A stretch of DNA of 64,000 nt from NCBI RefSeq assembly GCF_013372265.1, contig NZ_CP054051.1, positions 818,263 through 882,262 on the forward strand. Direction: 5' to 3'. This document shows, one piece after another, positions 54,232 through 63,892 of the stretch. Both the position numbers and the translations under genes were made by a program. Positions within the stretch are counted from its first letter, which is position 1, and each line of letters starts with the position of its first letter. This DNA is from Aliarcobacter cibarius. GTDB lineage: Bacteria; Campylobacterota; Campylobacteria; Campylobacterales; Arcobacteraceae. Under the pieces are notes generated by a model. That model made no database searches. It was not told the origin of the DNA and was given only the letters and a program-made list of their open reading frames with translations.

Positions 54232-55795
54232 TTATTTTAAACCTATATATAAATTTTGTTTCTTTTGTATCTGATAAGATATTTATTATAACTAAATTCT
54301 TATCACAAATCTCTTTTACAATTTTTAGTCCTAATCCAAAACCACCTCTTGCATTATTTTCTCTATAAAAATCATCAAATATTTTATCAACATTTTCTAT
54401 TTTTTTTGAATTTGTAGTAACACTAAATTCTATTTCATCATCACTTATGTATAATAGTTTTACAAAAATTGGAGATTTACTAAATGAATATTTAACAGCA
54501 TTTGATAAATTATTATCAATAATTCTTTGTAATTCTGTTTGATTAAACTTTATATAAACATCCTCTTCAATATTTTTTATAAAGTATAAAGAGTTTGATT
54601 TCACAATTTCTTCAAAAAAATCCATTCTTTCTTTTAATATTTTTGAAAATTCAAGGTACTCTTTTTCATAAGTAACTCTATCTTTTTTAATTAAATATGA
54701 TAAGTCATCATATATGTATTGAATTATTTTTGAACCTGACTCTATATTAGTAATATAGTTATTATTTGGAACTTTCATTTTTAATAAGTCAATATTTGTT
54801 CTAATAATTGCTAAAGGAGTATTTATCTCATGAACAGAGTTTTTAATAAATTGTTTTTGAGATTGAACTAAATTTGATAATTCTTTTGTTTTTTCATTTA
54901 CTTTTATTTCTAGATTTTTATTTAAATCTTCAAGCATAGAACTTCTTAATTTCATATTATTCATAGCATCTGTAGCATAATTTGCAATAACTTTAAACTC
55001 TCCAAAAATGATTTTATTTTCATTTATAGGATCGTTATTATTTTGGGACTCTCTAAAATAGTTTCCAATCTCTTTTACGTCATTTACAATTAGAATAGTT
55101 GCATTCTTGTAGATGAATATAGAATATAAAATAAGTAAAATAGTAAGGGAAGTTATTTGTAAAGTGTAATTAGAAATCTTTTTATTGTAAGCTTCTTCTT
55201 TTTGTTTTATCAATCTATCTATTTCATCTAGATATACACCTTTTCCAATAGTCCAATTCCATTTACTAAATGAATTTACAAAAGAGAGTTTATTTGTTTC
55301 CTTAGAAACTTCAGGTTTCGTCCAGAAATAATTTACATAACCTCCATTTTCCTTTTGAGATTCTTTGATTAATTCGACAATTGGATATTTTCCAGATGAA
55401 TCTTTTACATTTAAAAAATTCTTTCCTACATTTAGCTTTTCATTTGAACTTAAAACTACATTTCCTTCAAAATCATAAATAAAAATATATTCATTTGGAT
55501 TATCACTTAGTTTTAGTTGATTAATTGCTATTATCACATCTTTTTTTATATCCTCTAATTGTTTTGAATCTTTGTTTTGTTTGTAATAATAATCAATAAA
55601 TTTAATTACATAATCAACATGATTTTTAAGAAGAGCTTTTTGACTGTTAGTATAATCAGTTTTTAATGTATGAATTTTTTCTTGAAGTTCTTCGTGAGCG
55701 TTGTTAATAATTGTAAATGTGAAAAAAGATATTAATATTATAATAAAAACTATACTATAAACAATTAGGTGATAAAGACTTTTTGCTTTTAACAT
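54212..55795 (-). CDS. Sensor histidine kinase with periplasmic Cache domain
   Basis: 527 residues. A membrane helix (about 9-31), a periplasmic single-Cache domain (about 40-205; NEYIFIYDFEGNVVLSS, KWNWTIGKGVYLDEIDRLI) and a second membrane helix (about 212-232) are followed by a linker. The kinase core has an H-box NSVHEINTPLAII, N-box NLSNAVKYS and G-box GGFGLGLKIV. Such Cache domains bind small ligands, often short carboxylic acids. Given its neighbours, acetate or a related acid is the likely signal. It partners with the downstream response regulator. Confidence 0.92.
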   Translation of the reverse strand: MLKAKSLYHLIVYSIVFIIILISFFTFTIINNAHEELQEKIHTLKTDYTNSQKALLKNHVDYVIKFIDYYYKQNKDSKQLEDIKKDVIIAINQLKLSDNPNEYIFIYDFEGNVVLSSNEKLNVGKNFLNVKDSSGKYPIVELIKESQKENGGYVNYFWTKPEVSKETNKLSFVNSFSKWNWTIGKGVYLDEIDRLIKQKEEAYNKKISNYTLQITSLTILLILYSIFIYKNATILIVNDVKEIGNYFRESQNNNDPINENKIIFGEFKVIANYATDAMNNMKLRSSMLEDLNKNLEIKVNEKTKELSNLVQSQKQFIKNSVHEINTPLAIIRTNIDLLKMKVPNNNYITNIESGSKIIQYIYDDLSYLIKKDRVTYEKEYLEFSKILKERMDFFEEIVKSNSLYFIKNIEEDVYIKFNQTELQRIIDNNLSNAVKYSFSKSPIFVKLLYISDDEIEFSVTTNSKKIENVDKIFDDFYRENNARGGFGLGLKIVKEICDKNLVIINILSDTKETKFIYRFKINEDITS

Positions 55796-55865
55796 TTATA
55801 TTTTGACCTTAAATAAATTACGGTAATGATAGCTAGATTATTATAATAAAGATGTTATAAAAAAG

Positions 55866-55942
55866 TGGCGCGGCCAACGAGACTCGAACTCGCGACCTCC
55901 TGCGTGACAGGCAGGCATTCTAACCAACTAAACTATGGCCGC
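55866..55942 (-). tRNA. tRNA-Asp (anticodon GTC), copy A
   Basis: 77 nt on the minus strand with encoded CCA (55868-55866), acceptor GCGGCCA, anticodon stem CCTGC/GCAGG around CTGTCAC, and T-loop GTTCGAG. Identical to the copy at 56245-56321. Confidence 0.95.
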
Positions 55943-55955
55943 ACCTTTTAAATAA

Positions 55956-56031
55956 TGGTGGTCGATATAAGACTCGAACTTATGACATCTACCTTGTAAG
56001 GGTAGCGCTCTACCAACTGAGCTAATCGACC
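55956..56031 (-). tRNA. tRNA-Val (anticodon TAC), copy A
   Basis: 76 nt with encoded CCA, acceptor GGTCGAT, anticodon stem CTACC/GGTAG around CTTACAA, T-loop GTTCGAG. Identical to 56335-56410. Confidence 0.95.
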
Positions 56032-56058
56032 TATGGGAGATTTTACATATTTTGACCT

Positions 56059-56133
56059 TGGTGACCCCTAGGGGATTCGAACCCCTGTGGCATGGATGAA
56101 AACCATGAATCCTAACCGTTAGATGAAGGGGCC
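56059..56133 (-). tRNA. tRNA-Glu (anticodon TTC), copy A
   Basis: 75 nt with encoded CCA, acceptor GGCCCCT, anticodon stem CATGG/CCATG around TTTTCAT, T-loop GTTCGAA. Identical to 56431-56505. A likely substrate of the MnmA enzymes. Confidence 0.95.
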
Positions 56134-56153
56134 AAGATATGTAACAATAAAAG

Positions 56154-56229
56154 TGGTGACCTGTGATGGATTCGAACCATCGGCCTCCTCATTAAAAGTG
56201 AGATGCTCTACCGGCTGAGCTAACAAGTC
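56154..56229 (-). tRNA. tRNA-Lys (anticodon TTT), copy A
   Basis: 76 nt with encoded CCA, acceptor GACTTGT, anticodon loop CTTTTAA, T-loop GTTCGAA. Identical to 56524-56599. Also a likely MnmA substrate. Confidence 0.95.
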
Positions 56230-56244
56230 ATGAAAATAATAAAA

Positions 56245-56321
56245 TGGCGCGGCCAACGAGACTCGAACTCGCGACCTCCTGCGTGACAGGCAGGCATTCT
56301 AACCAACTAAACTATGGCCGC
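56245..56321 (-). tRNA. tRNA-Asp (anticodon GTC), copy B
   Basis: Second copy of the Asp gene, 379 bp from copy A, with the same sequence and encoded CCA. Confidence 0.95.
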
Positions 56322-56334
56322 ACCTTTTAAATAA

Positions 56335-56410
56335 TGGTGGTCGATATAAGACTCGAACTTATGACATCTACCTTGTAAGGGTAGCGCTCTACCAACTGAG
56401 CTAATCGACC
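56335..56410 (-). tRNA. tRNA-Val (anticodon TAC), copy B
   Basis: Second copy of the Val gene, 379 bp from copy A; the Asp-Val spacer is also the same in both copies. Confidence 0.95.
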
Positions 56411-56430
56411 AGAAGTTGCATAAATGACCT

Positions 56431-56505
56431 TGGTGACCCCTAGGGGATTCGAACCCCTGTGGCATGGATGAAAACCATGAATCCTAACCGTTAGATGAAG
56501 GGGCC
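56431..56505 (-). tRNA. tRNA-Glu (anticodon TTC), copy B
   Basis: Second copy of the Glu gene, 372 bp from copy A; the Val-Glu spacer differs in length and sequence between copies. Confidence 0.95.
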
Positions 56506-56523
56506 AAGTATGCAACAAAAAAA

Positions 56524-56599
56524 TGGTGACCTGTGATGGATTCGAACCATCGGCCTCCTCATTAAAAGTGAGATGCTCTACCGGCTGAGCTAACAAGTC
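56524..56599 (-). tRNA. tRNA-Lys (anticodon TTT), copy B
   Basis: Second copy of the Lys gene, 370 bp from copy A. As the first gene transcribed, it lies nearest the promoter. Confidence 0.95.
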
Positions 56600-56655
56600 A
56601 TTTTCCTTTTTAAGCTTTCTACTTAAATTGGACTGGAATTATAGTGCAAAATATT

Positions 56656-57162
56656 TTAATTGTCAAGAGTTTTTTGAATAAATTTCAAAATTTCTTTTAA
56701 AGACCTATTTGCTGCTTGTTGCTGCACCTCTTCTCTAGAACCTTTAAAATGATATACTTCTACTATTTTATGGGCTTTGTCATCACATATTCCAATCACA
56801 ACAGTACCCACTGGCTTATTTGTGCTTCCACCTTTTGGTCCAGCAATTCCTGAAATTGCAATTGCAAAATTTGCTTCAAATTTTTTAATAACACCTTCTA
56901 ACATTTCATTAACAGTTTCAATACTAACCGCTCCATAGTTTTCTAAAGTACTATTTTGTACATTTAATTCTCTATGTTTTATTAGATTTGAATAAGAAAC
57001 TATGCTACCATTAAAAATATCACTTGAACCACTAATCTTTGTAATCATACTAGCTACTAACCCACCTGTACAAGATTCTGCACAAGTAATAGTTTTTTTA
57101 TTTTTTCTTAACAGTTCTTGTAAAATTTCCATATCACGATGATTGAATATATGTTGAGACAT
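56656..57162 (-). CDS. CinA C-terminal domain protein (nicotinamide-nucleotide amidohydrolase PncC type)
   Basis: 168 residues comprising only the CinA C-terminal domain, the size of PncC. The family motifs are TCAESCTGGLVASMIT (serine and lysine region), SYSNLIKHRELNV and ISGIAGPKGGSTNKPVGTV. It hydrolyses nicotinamide mononucleotide to nicotinate mononucleotide and ammonia in NAD recycling. No N-terminal MoCF/pyrophosphatase half is present. It stands just upstream of the tRNA cluster. Confidence 0.9.
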   Translation of the reverse strand: MSQHIFNHRDMEILQELLRKNKKTITCAESCTGGLVASMITKISGSSDIFNGSIVSYSNLIKHRELNVQNSTLENYGAVSIETVNEMLEGVIKKFEANFAIAISGIAGPKGGSTNKPVGTVVIGICDDKAHKIVEVYHFKGSREEVQQQAANRSLKEILKFIQKTLDN

Positions 57163-57230
57163 TTTTTGCCTTTTGTTTAATGTAAGGGTATTATAATAGG
57201 TAGAGAGTATATTGAAGCATAAAAGTAATT

Positions 57231-57259
57231 ATATAAAAGAGCAAATTGCTCTTTTATAT
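57231..57259 (-). terminator. Terminator of mqo
   Basis: A 29-bp near-perfect palindrome (ATATAAAAGAGCAA, one base, then its complement), immediately beyond the mqo stop codon. A-rich and T-rich flanks make it a strong hairpin. Confidence 0.75.
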
Positions 57260-57260
57260 T

Positions 57261-58619
57261 TTATTCTTCATCTGTATAATCTTTTAAGAATTGTTCATGA
57301 TTGAAGTTTTTACCAAGATAAGAACAAACTATTTGAATATCTCTCTCGGCATTTCCTAAACAAGAAGTTGCACCAGGAGATGGAGTCATATTGAATATGA
57401 TTCCTTTTTCTTCAGTAATAGAAGCTTCTCCAAGCATTAATTTTTGCTCTTTTTTATTAAGAACTTGTGGTCTTACTCCTCCAAATCCTTTTGCGTATTC
57501 AATATCATCTGCACTTAAAGAAGGAACAATTTTTTGTGCATCTTTAGCAAATAATTTTTTATTAATTCCTGGGATTTCAAATAAGAAGTTTTTAAATACA
57601 TAGTTTCTAATATCACTATCTTTTAATAGATCCCAGAAAATTTTTACAATGTTTCCGTCAAAATTCATAGTTTTTAGACATTGGAAGAAAGATTTTCCAC
57701 CTTTGTATCTCTCTAAAACTAATAATGCAAGAGCTGTTGGTCCAAATCTTGTTTTTCCATCACATAAAATATCTGGGTCACCATGAAGTGCAGCAAATGG
57801 AAGTTTGTCATTTTGTACCATATAAACTTTACCATTTAAGTATGTACCATTTGTTATATAGAAAGAACCAGCCATTGATAAAGAACCCATATGTTTACCA
57901 TAACCCATTTTATGAGCTAAGTATAAAGAGTGAGCTCCAGCATTTACAACAACAAAATCTGCTGTATAAACAGCACCATTTGTAGTAGTTAACTTGAATT
58001 TATCACCAATTTTTTGAATTTCTTCTACTTCAGAATTAAAATAAACATCTGTTATTTTTTGGCTATCAGCATTTTGACCAGCTTTAACTAATTCTTTAGT
58101 CATTTCTCCATAATCAACAGTAGTATATTGGTCATTTGTTCCCATAGCTACAATTGGTTCAGGTCTATCTTTAGTTCTTTCTTTATCAGCATAAACAAGT
58201 AATGGCTCTTTTTCTCTTAAAGCTTCTTTATCCCATAACTCTAAGTAAGGGAAAATTTCTTTAAATTTATTATATCTATCAGTTATAAATTGAACTTCTT
58301 TTTCTCCAACCCCTAGAGCCATTTTTTGATGTTTAAACATGATTTTATCTTGTAAATCATATGCTAAACAGAACTTCTCAATCATTTTTGCAGTTCTTTT
58401 TGTTATTTTTGCTTTATCAAAAGTATAATTTGTTTCAATATCACCCACGTGGATTGTTTGAGAGTTACTTGTTCCTTTAGAATTTAAAGTTGCAAGATCT
58501 TCATACTTTTCAAGTAAACAAATGTTATTTACATCAGAGTATTTTGCTAATTCAAAGAATAAAGCAGCTCCTGAAATTCCTCCACCAACAATTACGACCT
58601 CATAGTGTTTTTCGCTCAT
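57261..58619 (-). CDS. mqo: Malate:quinone oxidoreductase
   Basis: 452 residues, the length found in Campylobacter Mqo and shorter than the E. coli enzyme. The FAD-binding fold begins VVIVGGGISGAALFFELA (9-26). The SNSQTIHVGDIETNY segment, VVNAGAHSLYLAHKMGYG and the C-terminal FAD-site FNMTPSPGATSCLGNA are conserved. It is a peripheral membrane enzyme passing electrons from malate to the quinone pool, replacing or backing up NAD-malate dehydrogenase. AGGA lies before the ATG. Confidence 0.93.
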   Translation of the reverse strand: MSEKHYEVVIVGGGISGAALFFELAKYSDVNNICLLEKYEDLATLNSKGTSNSQTIHVGDIETNYTFDKAKITKRTAKMIEKFCLAYDLQDKIMFKHQKMALGVGEKEVQFITDRYNKFKEIFPYLELWDKEALREKEPLLVYADKERTKDRPEPIVAMGTNDQYTTVDYGEMTKELVKAGQNADSQKITDVYFNSEVEEIQKIGDKFKLTTTNGAVYTADFVVVNAGAHSLYLAHKMGYGKHMGSLSMAGSFYITNGTYLNGKVYMVQNDKLPFAALHGDPDILCDGKTRFGPTALALLVLERYKGGKSFFQCLKTMNFDGNIVKIFWDLLKDSDIRNYVFKNFLFEIPGINKKLFAKDAQKIVPSLSADDIEYAKGFGGVRPQVLNKKEQKLMLGEASITEEKGIIFNMTPSPGATSCLGNAERDIQIVCSYLGKNFNHEQFLKDYTDEE

Positions 58620-58801
58620 TTTTTTATCCTATATTTTTAAATGTCAAAATTTGGCAAAGATTCTATCATATAAATTTTTAAATGTTATATAAATTATTAG
58701 ATTTATAATTTATTTTAAGCTATTAAATTAAGAATTTAAACAAATTTAGATACAATCTTTGCTTTAAGTAATGTGAGAAATAACAAAAATAAGGTGATAT
58801 A

Positions 58802-61531
58802 ATGGATTATAAAGAGAGTTTGCTACTTCCTAAAACAGATTTTCCAATGAGAGGGAATCTTCCACAAAATGAACCACTAAGATATAAAAAGTGGGATGAT
58901 ATAAAAGTTTATGAAAAAATGAAAAAAAATAGAGTAGGTTGTTCTAGTTTTACACTTCATGATGGACCTCCTTATGCAAATGGTAATATTCATATAGGAC
59001 ATGCTTTAAATAAAATTTTAAAAGATATCATAAATAAATTTCACTATTTTGATGGTAAATCTATTAGATACACGCCAGGATGGGATTGTCATGGTCTTCC
59101 AATTGAACAAAAAGTAGAAGAGAAAATTGGAAGTGAAAAGAAAAAAATATTAGCTAAATCTAAATTAAGAGAATTATGTAGAGAGCATGCAACTAAATTT
59201 GTAAATATTCAAAAAGATGAATTTAAATCTTTAGGAGTTATTGCAGATTGGGAAAATCCATATTTAACAATGGATTTTAAATTTGAAGCAAATATTTATA
59301 GAGAGCTTTGTGCTATTGCTAAGCAAGGATTATTGGTTCAAAGAAGTAAACCAGTTTATTGGTCTTGGGCTGCGCAAACAGCTTTAGCTGAAGCTGAAGT
59401 TGAATATGAAGATAAAGTATCTCCTTCTATTTTTGTTGCATTTAAACATCAAGATTTAGATGCTAGTATTATTATTTGGACAACAACTCCATGGACATTA
59501 CCAGCTAATCAAGCAATTGCATTAAATAAAGATGAAGAGTATGTTCTTACAAGTGATAAATTTATAGTAGCAAAAAAACTATACAATTCTTTAATTGAGC
59601 AAGGTGTTATTTCAGGAACTATTGTTGAAACAATGGATATATTAAAATTAGAAAATACAAAAACTACAAATCCATTAAATGGAAGAGATTCTAGAATTAT
59701 TTTTGGTGAGCATGTTTTAATGGACTCAGGAAGTGGTGCTGTTCATACAGCTCCAGGGCATGGAGAGGATGACTATAAAGTATCACTTAAATATGGTATT
59801 GAAGTAATTATGCCAGTTGATGCTTATGGAAAATATGATGAAACAATTGTTAGAGAAAAATTGTTTAAAGATGCTGATAAATATTTAGGATTAAATGTAT
59901 TTAAAGCGAATGATTTAATTTTAGAAGAACTTGGAAGTGCATTGTTAAAAAGAGTTGATATAAAACACTCATATCCACATTGTTGGAGAACACATACTCC
60001 AATTATTTTTAGAGCAACAAAACAGTGGTTTATCTCAATTGATGATGAATATGGACAAAAAAATCAGACATTAAGACAAAATGCTCTTGAAGTTGTTGAA
60101 AATCTAAAATTTTATCCAGAATGGGGAAGAAATAGATTAAAAGCTATGCTTGAAGGAAGACCTGATTGGTGTATTTCAAGACAAAGAGATTGGGGAGTTC
60201 CAATTGCATTTTTTAGAAATAAAAAAACAGATGAGATAGTTTTTGATGAAAAAGTTTTAAACTTTACAGCAATGATATTTGAACAACATGGATGTGATGC
60301 TTGGTATGATATGGATATTAAAGACTTATTATATCCTGGAAGCGGATTAAATCCTGATGATTTAGAAAAAACTTTAGATATTTTAGATGTTTGGTTTGAT
60401 AGTGGAAGTACACAAAATGCTGTTTTAAGAAGTGGAAATTATGATGCAGGAACATTCCCTGCTGATATGTATCTTGAAGGAAGTGACCAACACAGAGGTT
60501 GGTTCCAATCTTCACTTCTTACAACTTCAGCCAGTAGTGAGATTGCACCTTATAAATCAATTCTAACTCATGGGTTCACTGTTGATGAAAAAGGTGAAAA
60601 AATGAGTAAATCAAAAGGTAATGTTGTAGCACCTGATAAAGTTTTAAAAGAGTATGGAAGTGAAATTTTAAGACTTTGGGTTGCAATGAGTGATTATCAA
60701 AGTGATTTAAAAATTTCTGACAACATTTTAAAACAAAATGGTGAACTATACAGAAAAATTAGAAATACAGCTAGATTTTTATTAGCAAATATTGACGGTC
60801 TTGAAAATTTAGTTGAAATTGATAAATTAGGTGAATTAGATAAATGGATTTTAGAAAAAGCAAAAAAAGTTTTTGATGAAATTGAAGCATCTTTTAAAGT
60901 ATATGAATTTTCAAAAGGTTTAAATAAATTAAATAACTTCTTGGTTGTTGATTTATCAGGAATTTATTTAGATGTTTGTAAAGATAGATTATATTGTGAT
61001 AAAAAAGATGATATTCATAGAACAGCATCTCAAACTGCTATGGCAATGATTACTAAAAAATTAATTAGCACATTAGCATGTATATTAACTTATACAATGG
61101 ATGAATTATTAGATTTTGCTCCAGCTATTATAAAAGGAGATTCAAAAGATATTTTTGATTTTGAAAAATATGAATTACCAGAAGTAAAATCATCAATAAA
61201 TGATGAATTATTTTTAGAAGCAAAAGAGAAATTTTCTGAAATAAAAGATGCTTTAAGTAAAGAGAAAATAATTAAATCTACGCTAGAGCTAGAAATTGTT
61301 ACTACAAGTGAAGAGTTTTTAGCTTTAGATGAAGTTGAATCAAGTGATTGGTTCTTAGTTAGTAGAGTTTCAAACGTTAGTTCTGCAGAAAAAGAACTAG
61401 GAAGTTTCAAAATAGAAAATAGTGAATTTAAAGTATTTAAAGCAACTGGACATAAATGTCCTAGATGTTGGAAATATACTTCATCTAATGAAGATGAACT
61501 ATGTTCTAGATGTGATGAAGTAGTAAATTAA
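58802..61531 (+). CDS. ileS: Isoleucyl-tRNA synthetase
   Basis: 909 residues, standard length. Class I motifs are [10 protein letters not shown] (HIGH, near 63) and [10 protein letters not shown] (KMSKS, near 603). The editing domain lies between them ([11 protein letters not shown]). The C-terminal zinc-binding set CPRCWKY and CSRC closes the protein. It charges tRNA-Ile. It begins a plus-strand run with a small membrane peptide, NFU, a hypothetical protein and murE. Confidence 0.97.
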   Translation: MDYKESLLLPKTDFPMRGNLPQNEPLRYKKWDDIKVYEKMKKNRVGCSSFTLHDGPPYANGNIHIGHALNKILKDIINKFHYFDGKSIRYTPGWDCHGLPIEQKVEEKIGSEKKKILAKSKLRELCREHATKFVNIQKDEFKSLGVIADWENPYLTMDFKFEANIYRELCAIAKQGLLVQRSKPVYWSWAAQTALAEAEVEYEDKVSPSIFVAFKHQDLDASIIIWTTTPWTLPANQAIALNKDEEYVLTSDKFIVAKKLYNSLIEQGVISGTIVETMDILKLENTKTTNPLNGRDSRIIFGEHVLMDSGSGAVHTAPGHGEDDYKVSLKYGIEVIMPVDAYGKYDETIVREKLFKDADKYLGLNVFKANDLILEELGSALLKRVDIKHSYPHCWRTHTPIIFRATKQWFISIDDEYGQKNQTLRQNALEVVENLKFYPEWGRNRLKAMLEGRPDWCISRQRDWGVPIAFFRNKKTDEIVFDEKVLNFTAMIFEQHGCDAWYDMDIKDLLYPGSGLNPDDLEKTLDILDVWFDSGSTQNAVLRSGNYDAGTFPADMYLEGSDQHRGWFQSSLLTTSASSEIAPYKSILTHGFTVDEKGEKMSKSKGNVVAPDKVLKEYGSEILRLWVAMSDYQSDLKISDNILKQNGELYRKIRNTARFLLANIDGLENLVEIDKLGELDKWILEKAKKVFDEIEASFKVYEFSKGLNKLNNFLVVDLSGIYLDVCKDRLYCDKKDDIHRTASQTAMAMITKKLISTLACILTYTMDELLDFAPAIIKGDSKDIFDFEKYELPEVKSSINDELFLEAKEKFSEIKDALSKEKIIKSTLELEIVTTSEEFLALDEVESSDWFLVSRVSNVSSAEKELGSFKIENSEFKVFKATGHKCPRCWKYTSSNEDELCSRCDEVVN

Positions 61532-61644
61532 TGTTTGAAAATGAAGTTACACTTACATTTATATTTCAAACAATAGCAGTTATATTGGTATTAACTGCTA
61601 TTGGAATATTTTTTGTAAAGAAATATGAAAAAAAAGGTGAATAA
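61531..61644 (+). CDS. 37-residue single-pass membrane peptide
   Basis: A short ORF starting at the last base of the ileS stop codon (TAATG overlap) and ending 2 bp before the NFU gene. It encodes one clear membrane helix (TFIFQTIAVILVLTAIGIFF, residues 9-28) with a positively charged C-terminal tail (KKYEKKGE). The tight packing between two conserved genes and the sensible topology support it being real. I do not recognise the family; the function is unknown. Confidence 0.6.
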   Translation: MFENEVTLTFIFQTIAVILVLTAIGIFFVKKYEKKGE

Positions 61645-61646
61645 AT

Positions 61647-61922
61647 ATGTTTCCATTTAGTGATGAAGATTTACAAGAACCAGTTAACAATATTATAAGT
61701 AAAAAAATTTCTCCTATGCTTGCACGAGATGGTGGAGCAATTGAACTTTTAGAAATAAAAAATGCAAAAGTTTATGTACAATTAAAAGGTGCTTGTGTTG
61801 GCTGTAGTGCAAGTGGAAGTACATTAAAATATGTTGTTGAAAAAGAGTTAAAAAGTGCAATACATCCAGATTTAAAAATAGTTAATGTTCCTATTGGAAA
61901 AACTGATTATTTAGAGGATTAA
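61647..61922 (+). CDS. NFU-type iron-sulfur cluster carrier (NifU C-terminal domain)
   Basis: 91 residues consisting of the NifU C-terminal domain only. The CxxC cluster-binding motif is seen in GACVGCSASGSTLKYVVE (near 51-54), after ISPMLARDGGAIELL. Such proteins carry 4Fe-4S clusters to target enzymes as dimers. In Campylobacter the homologue is likewise followed by a hypothetical gene and murE. Confidence 0.92.
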   Translation: MFPFSDEDLQEPVNNIISKKISPMLARDGGAIELLEIKNAKVYVQLKGACVGCSASGSTLKYVVEKELKSAIHPDLKIVNVPIGKTDYLED

Positions 61923-61923
61923 T

Positions 61924-62520
61924 TTGATAAACGAAAATAGAATATTTGAAAATGCAAATTCATTATTTATACAGAAAAAATTTAAAGAGGCTTTGTTTAA
62001 TTACTCTTTATTGATTTCTAATTTTCCTGATAATAAAGAGTATCCAATTTATGCTCTTCTTTGTGATATATCTATCGAAGATGAGAGTAAAGCATTATCT
62101 TTATTTGATTATTTTTCTGTTTTAAAGAAAGATGGATTAGACGAAGCAATTGACTATATAAAAGATGTTATAAATGCATATGATGGTGATATTGAAAAAA
62201 TGATGGGAATATTGGAAGATATTGCAGAATCAAATATAAATAATCTTGAAGCAATAAATTATAGTGATTTTAATAAAACTGTTGAGCAAAGAGGATCTTT
62301 TAAACTTGCTTTTGAAGATATTATGTTTTCAACAAAAGTAGCAATTGATAATAGGGAAGATTTTTATGATTTTATTACAAAACTGATTGATAATGGTTTT
62401 GATAACACAGCATATACTTATCTTGATGGCTTTAATGAATATTTTAATTATGATAACGAGATAATAAAGCTATATAAAAAATTAGAAGAGAAACAAAATG
62501 AAATTAAACATAAACGGTAA
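61924..62520 (+). CDS. Conserved hypothetical protein, helical repeat (TPR-like)
   Basis: 198 residues from a TTG start (61924) with GAGG 6 bp upstream, one base after the NFU stop. The first 60 residues look like tetratricopeptide helices (FENANSLFIQKKFKEALFNY then SLLISNFPDNKEYP). The rest is helical and acidic. No catalytic motif is seen. It is placed between NFU and murE, as in other Campylobacterota, and its end overlaps the murE start by 23 bp. A scaffold role is likely but unproven. Confidence 0.8.
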   Translation: MINENRIFENANSLFIQKKFKEALFNYSLLISNFPDNKEYPIYALLCDISIEDESKALSLFDYFSVLKKDGLDEAIDYIKDVINAYDGDIEKMMGILEDIAESNINNLEAINYSDFNKTVEQRGSFKLAFEDIMFSTKVAIDNREDFYDFITKLIDNGFDNTAYTYLDGFNEYFNYDNEIIKLYKKLEEKQNEIKHKR

Positions 62521-63787
62521 AATATTTACAGATAATACAAATGAACTTGAAAAAGATTCTATTTTTGTTGTCTCAAAACAAAATGAAAAGTTTAAATATG
62601 TTGCTATAAATAATGGTCATGAAGTAATAAATGCAAATGATTTAAAAAAATATTTAGATATGGGTAGCATAAAAATTGTTGGAATAACAGGAACAAATGG
62701 AAAGACAACAACAGCAGCAGCTATATATTCTATTTTATTAGATTTAGGTTATAAAGTTGCACTTCAAGGAACTAGAGGATTTTTTATTAACGGTGTTCAA
62801 GAAGAGGAGTATTCATTAACTACTCCAGTTCAGCTTGGAAATTTTGCACATATACAAAAAGCTTTAGAAAATAATTGTCAATTTTTTATAATGGAAGTTA
62901 GTTCTCATGCAATTGAACAAAAAAGAATTGAAGGATTAGATTTTGCAATTAAAATTCATACAAATATCACTAGAGATCATTTAGATTATCATAAAACAAT
63001 AGAAGAGTATATAAATGTTAAAAACTCATTTTTGAATGATGATAGTTTAAAATTAATAAACATAGACGATAAAGTTGTAAAATATAATTCTAAAAATGCA
63101 TTTACTTATTCTTTAGATAAGCCTTCAAATTTTAAAGTTGATGCCTATTCATTTAATCAAGGTATGCATGTAATGTTTAGTTACGCTAAAAATAATTATG
63201 CATTTTCATCTTTGATGATGGGTATTTTTAATATTTATAATTTAATGGCAAGTGTTGCATCAGTTTCTTTAATAACAAATAATAAATTAGAAGATATTTG
63301 TAAAGTTTTAGAAAATTTTGGTGGAGTTAGTGGAAGAATGGAGATAATAAATCTAGATCCTCTAATTGTTGTGGATTTTGCTCATACTCCTGATGGAATG
63401 GATGAAGTATTAAAAAGTTTTCCACAAAAAGATATAATTTGTGTTTTTGGTGCAGGTGGAAATAGGGATAGTTTAAAAAGACCATTAATGGGAAAAGTAG
63501 CTGCAAAATATTCTAAACACATAATTGTAACAAGTGATAATCCAAGATTCGAAGATCCAGATTTGATAATAAATGATATAATTTCTGGAATTCCTTTAAA
63601 TATTAGCTATGAAATAGAAGTGAATAGAAAAGAAGCTATAAGAAAAGCTATAAAGCTTGCAAATAAAAATAGCGTTATTTTAGTTTTGGGTAAAGGTGAT
63701 GAATCTACCCAAATTATTTATGACCAAAAACTTCCTTTTTCTGATAAATCAGAGATTTTAAAAGTATTAAAAGAGATAGAAGCTTAA
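62498..63787 (+). CDS. murE: UDP-N-acetylmuramoyl-tripeptide synthetase (meso-diaminopimelate ligase)
   Basis: 429 residues, in the short size range usual for Campylobacterota MurE. The ATP loop GITGTNGKTTTA lies near 61-72. The substrate region TTPVQLGNF, the carbamylated-lysine neighbourhood and the C-terminal domain (DFAHTPDGMDEVL, FGAGGNRDSLKRPLMG) are present. The TSDNPRFEDP motif is of the DNPR type that selects meso-diaminopimelate rather than lysine. It adds the third stem-peptide residue in peptidoglycan synthesis. Confidence 0.95.
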   Translation: MKLNINGKIFTDNTNELEKDSIFVVSKQNEKFKYVAINNGHEVINANDLKKYLDMGSIKIVGITGTNGKTTTAAAIYSILLDLGYKVALQGTRGFFINGVQEEEYSLTTPVQLGNFAHIQKALENNCQFFIMEVSSHAIEQKRIEGLDFAIKIHTNITRDHLDYHKTIEEYINVKNSFLNDDSLKLINIDDKVVKYNSKNAFTYSLDKPSNFKVDAYSFNQGMHVMFSYAKNNYAFSSLMMGIFNIYNLMASVASVSLITNNKLEDICKVLENFGGVSGRMEIINLDPLIVVDFAHTPDGMDEVLKSFPQKDIICVFGAGGNRDSLKRPLMGKVAAKYSKHIIVTSDNPRFEDPDLIINDIISGIPLNISYEIEVNRKEAIRKAIKLANKNSVILVLGKGDESTQIIYDQKLPFSDKSEILKVLKEIEA

Positions 63788-63892
63788 CTTTAAGTTTCTA
63801 TTTTTATTAAATATGCATTAATTCCTCTAGTAAAAACAATTAATCAAATCTTAAAAAACTTTTAGATAAAATCCACATTCTAATTTTATATT

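Larger units (their letters stand above)
55866..56599 (-). repeat. Tandem duplication of a Lys-Glu-Val-Asp tRNA block
   Basis: Two units (56599-56245 and 56229-55866 in transcription order) carry the same four tRNA genes in the same order. Gene bodies are the same while the Val-Glu and Glu-Lys spacers have diverged, which suggests an old duplication with gene bodies kept alike by selection or gene conversion. Confidence 0.9.

Noticed and set aside
56327-56596. 89-codon ORF on the minus strand across the tRNA cluster
   Set aside because: It reads straight through tRNA-Val, -Glu and -Lys copy B and has no protein-like features.
55866-56599. CRISPR-like pattern from repeated 70-80 bp units
   Set aside because: The repeated units are complete tRNA genes with four different anticodons.
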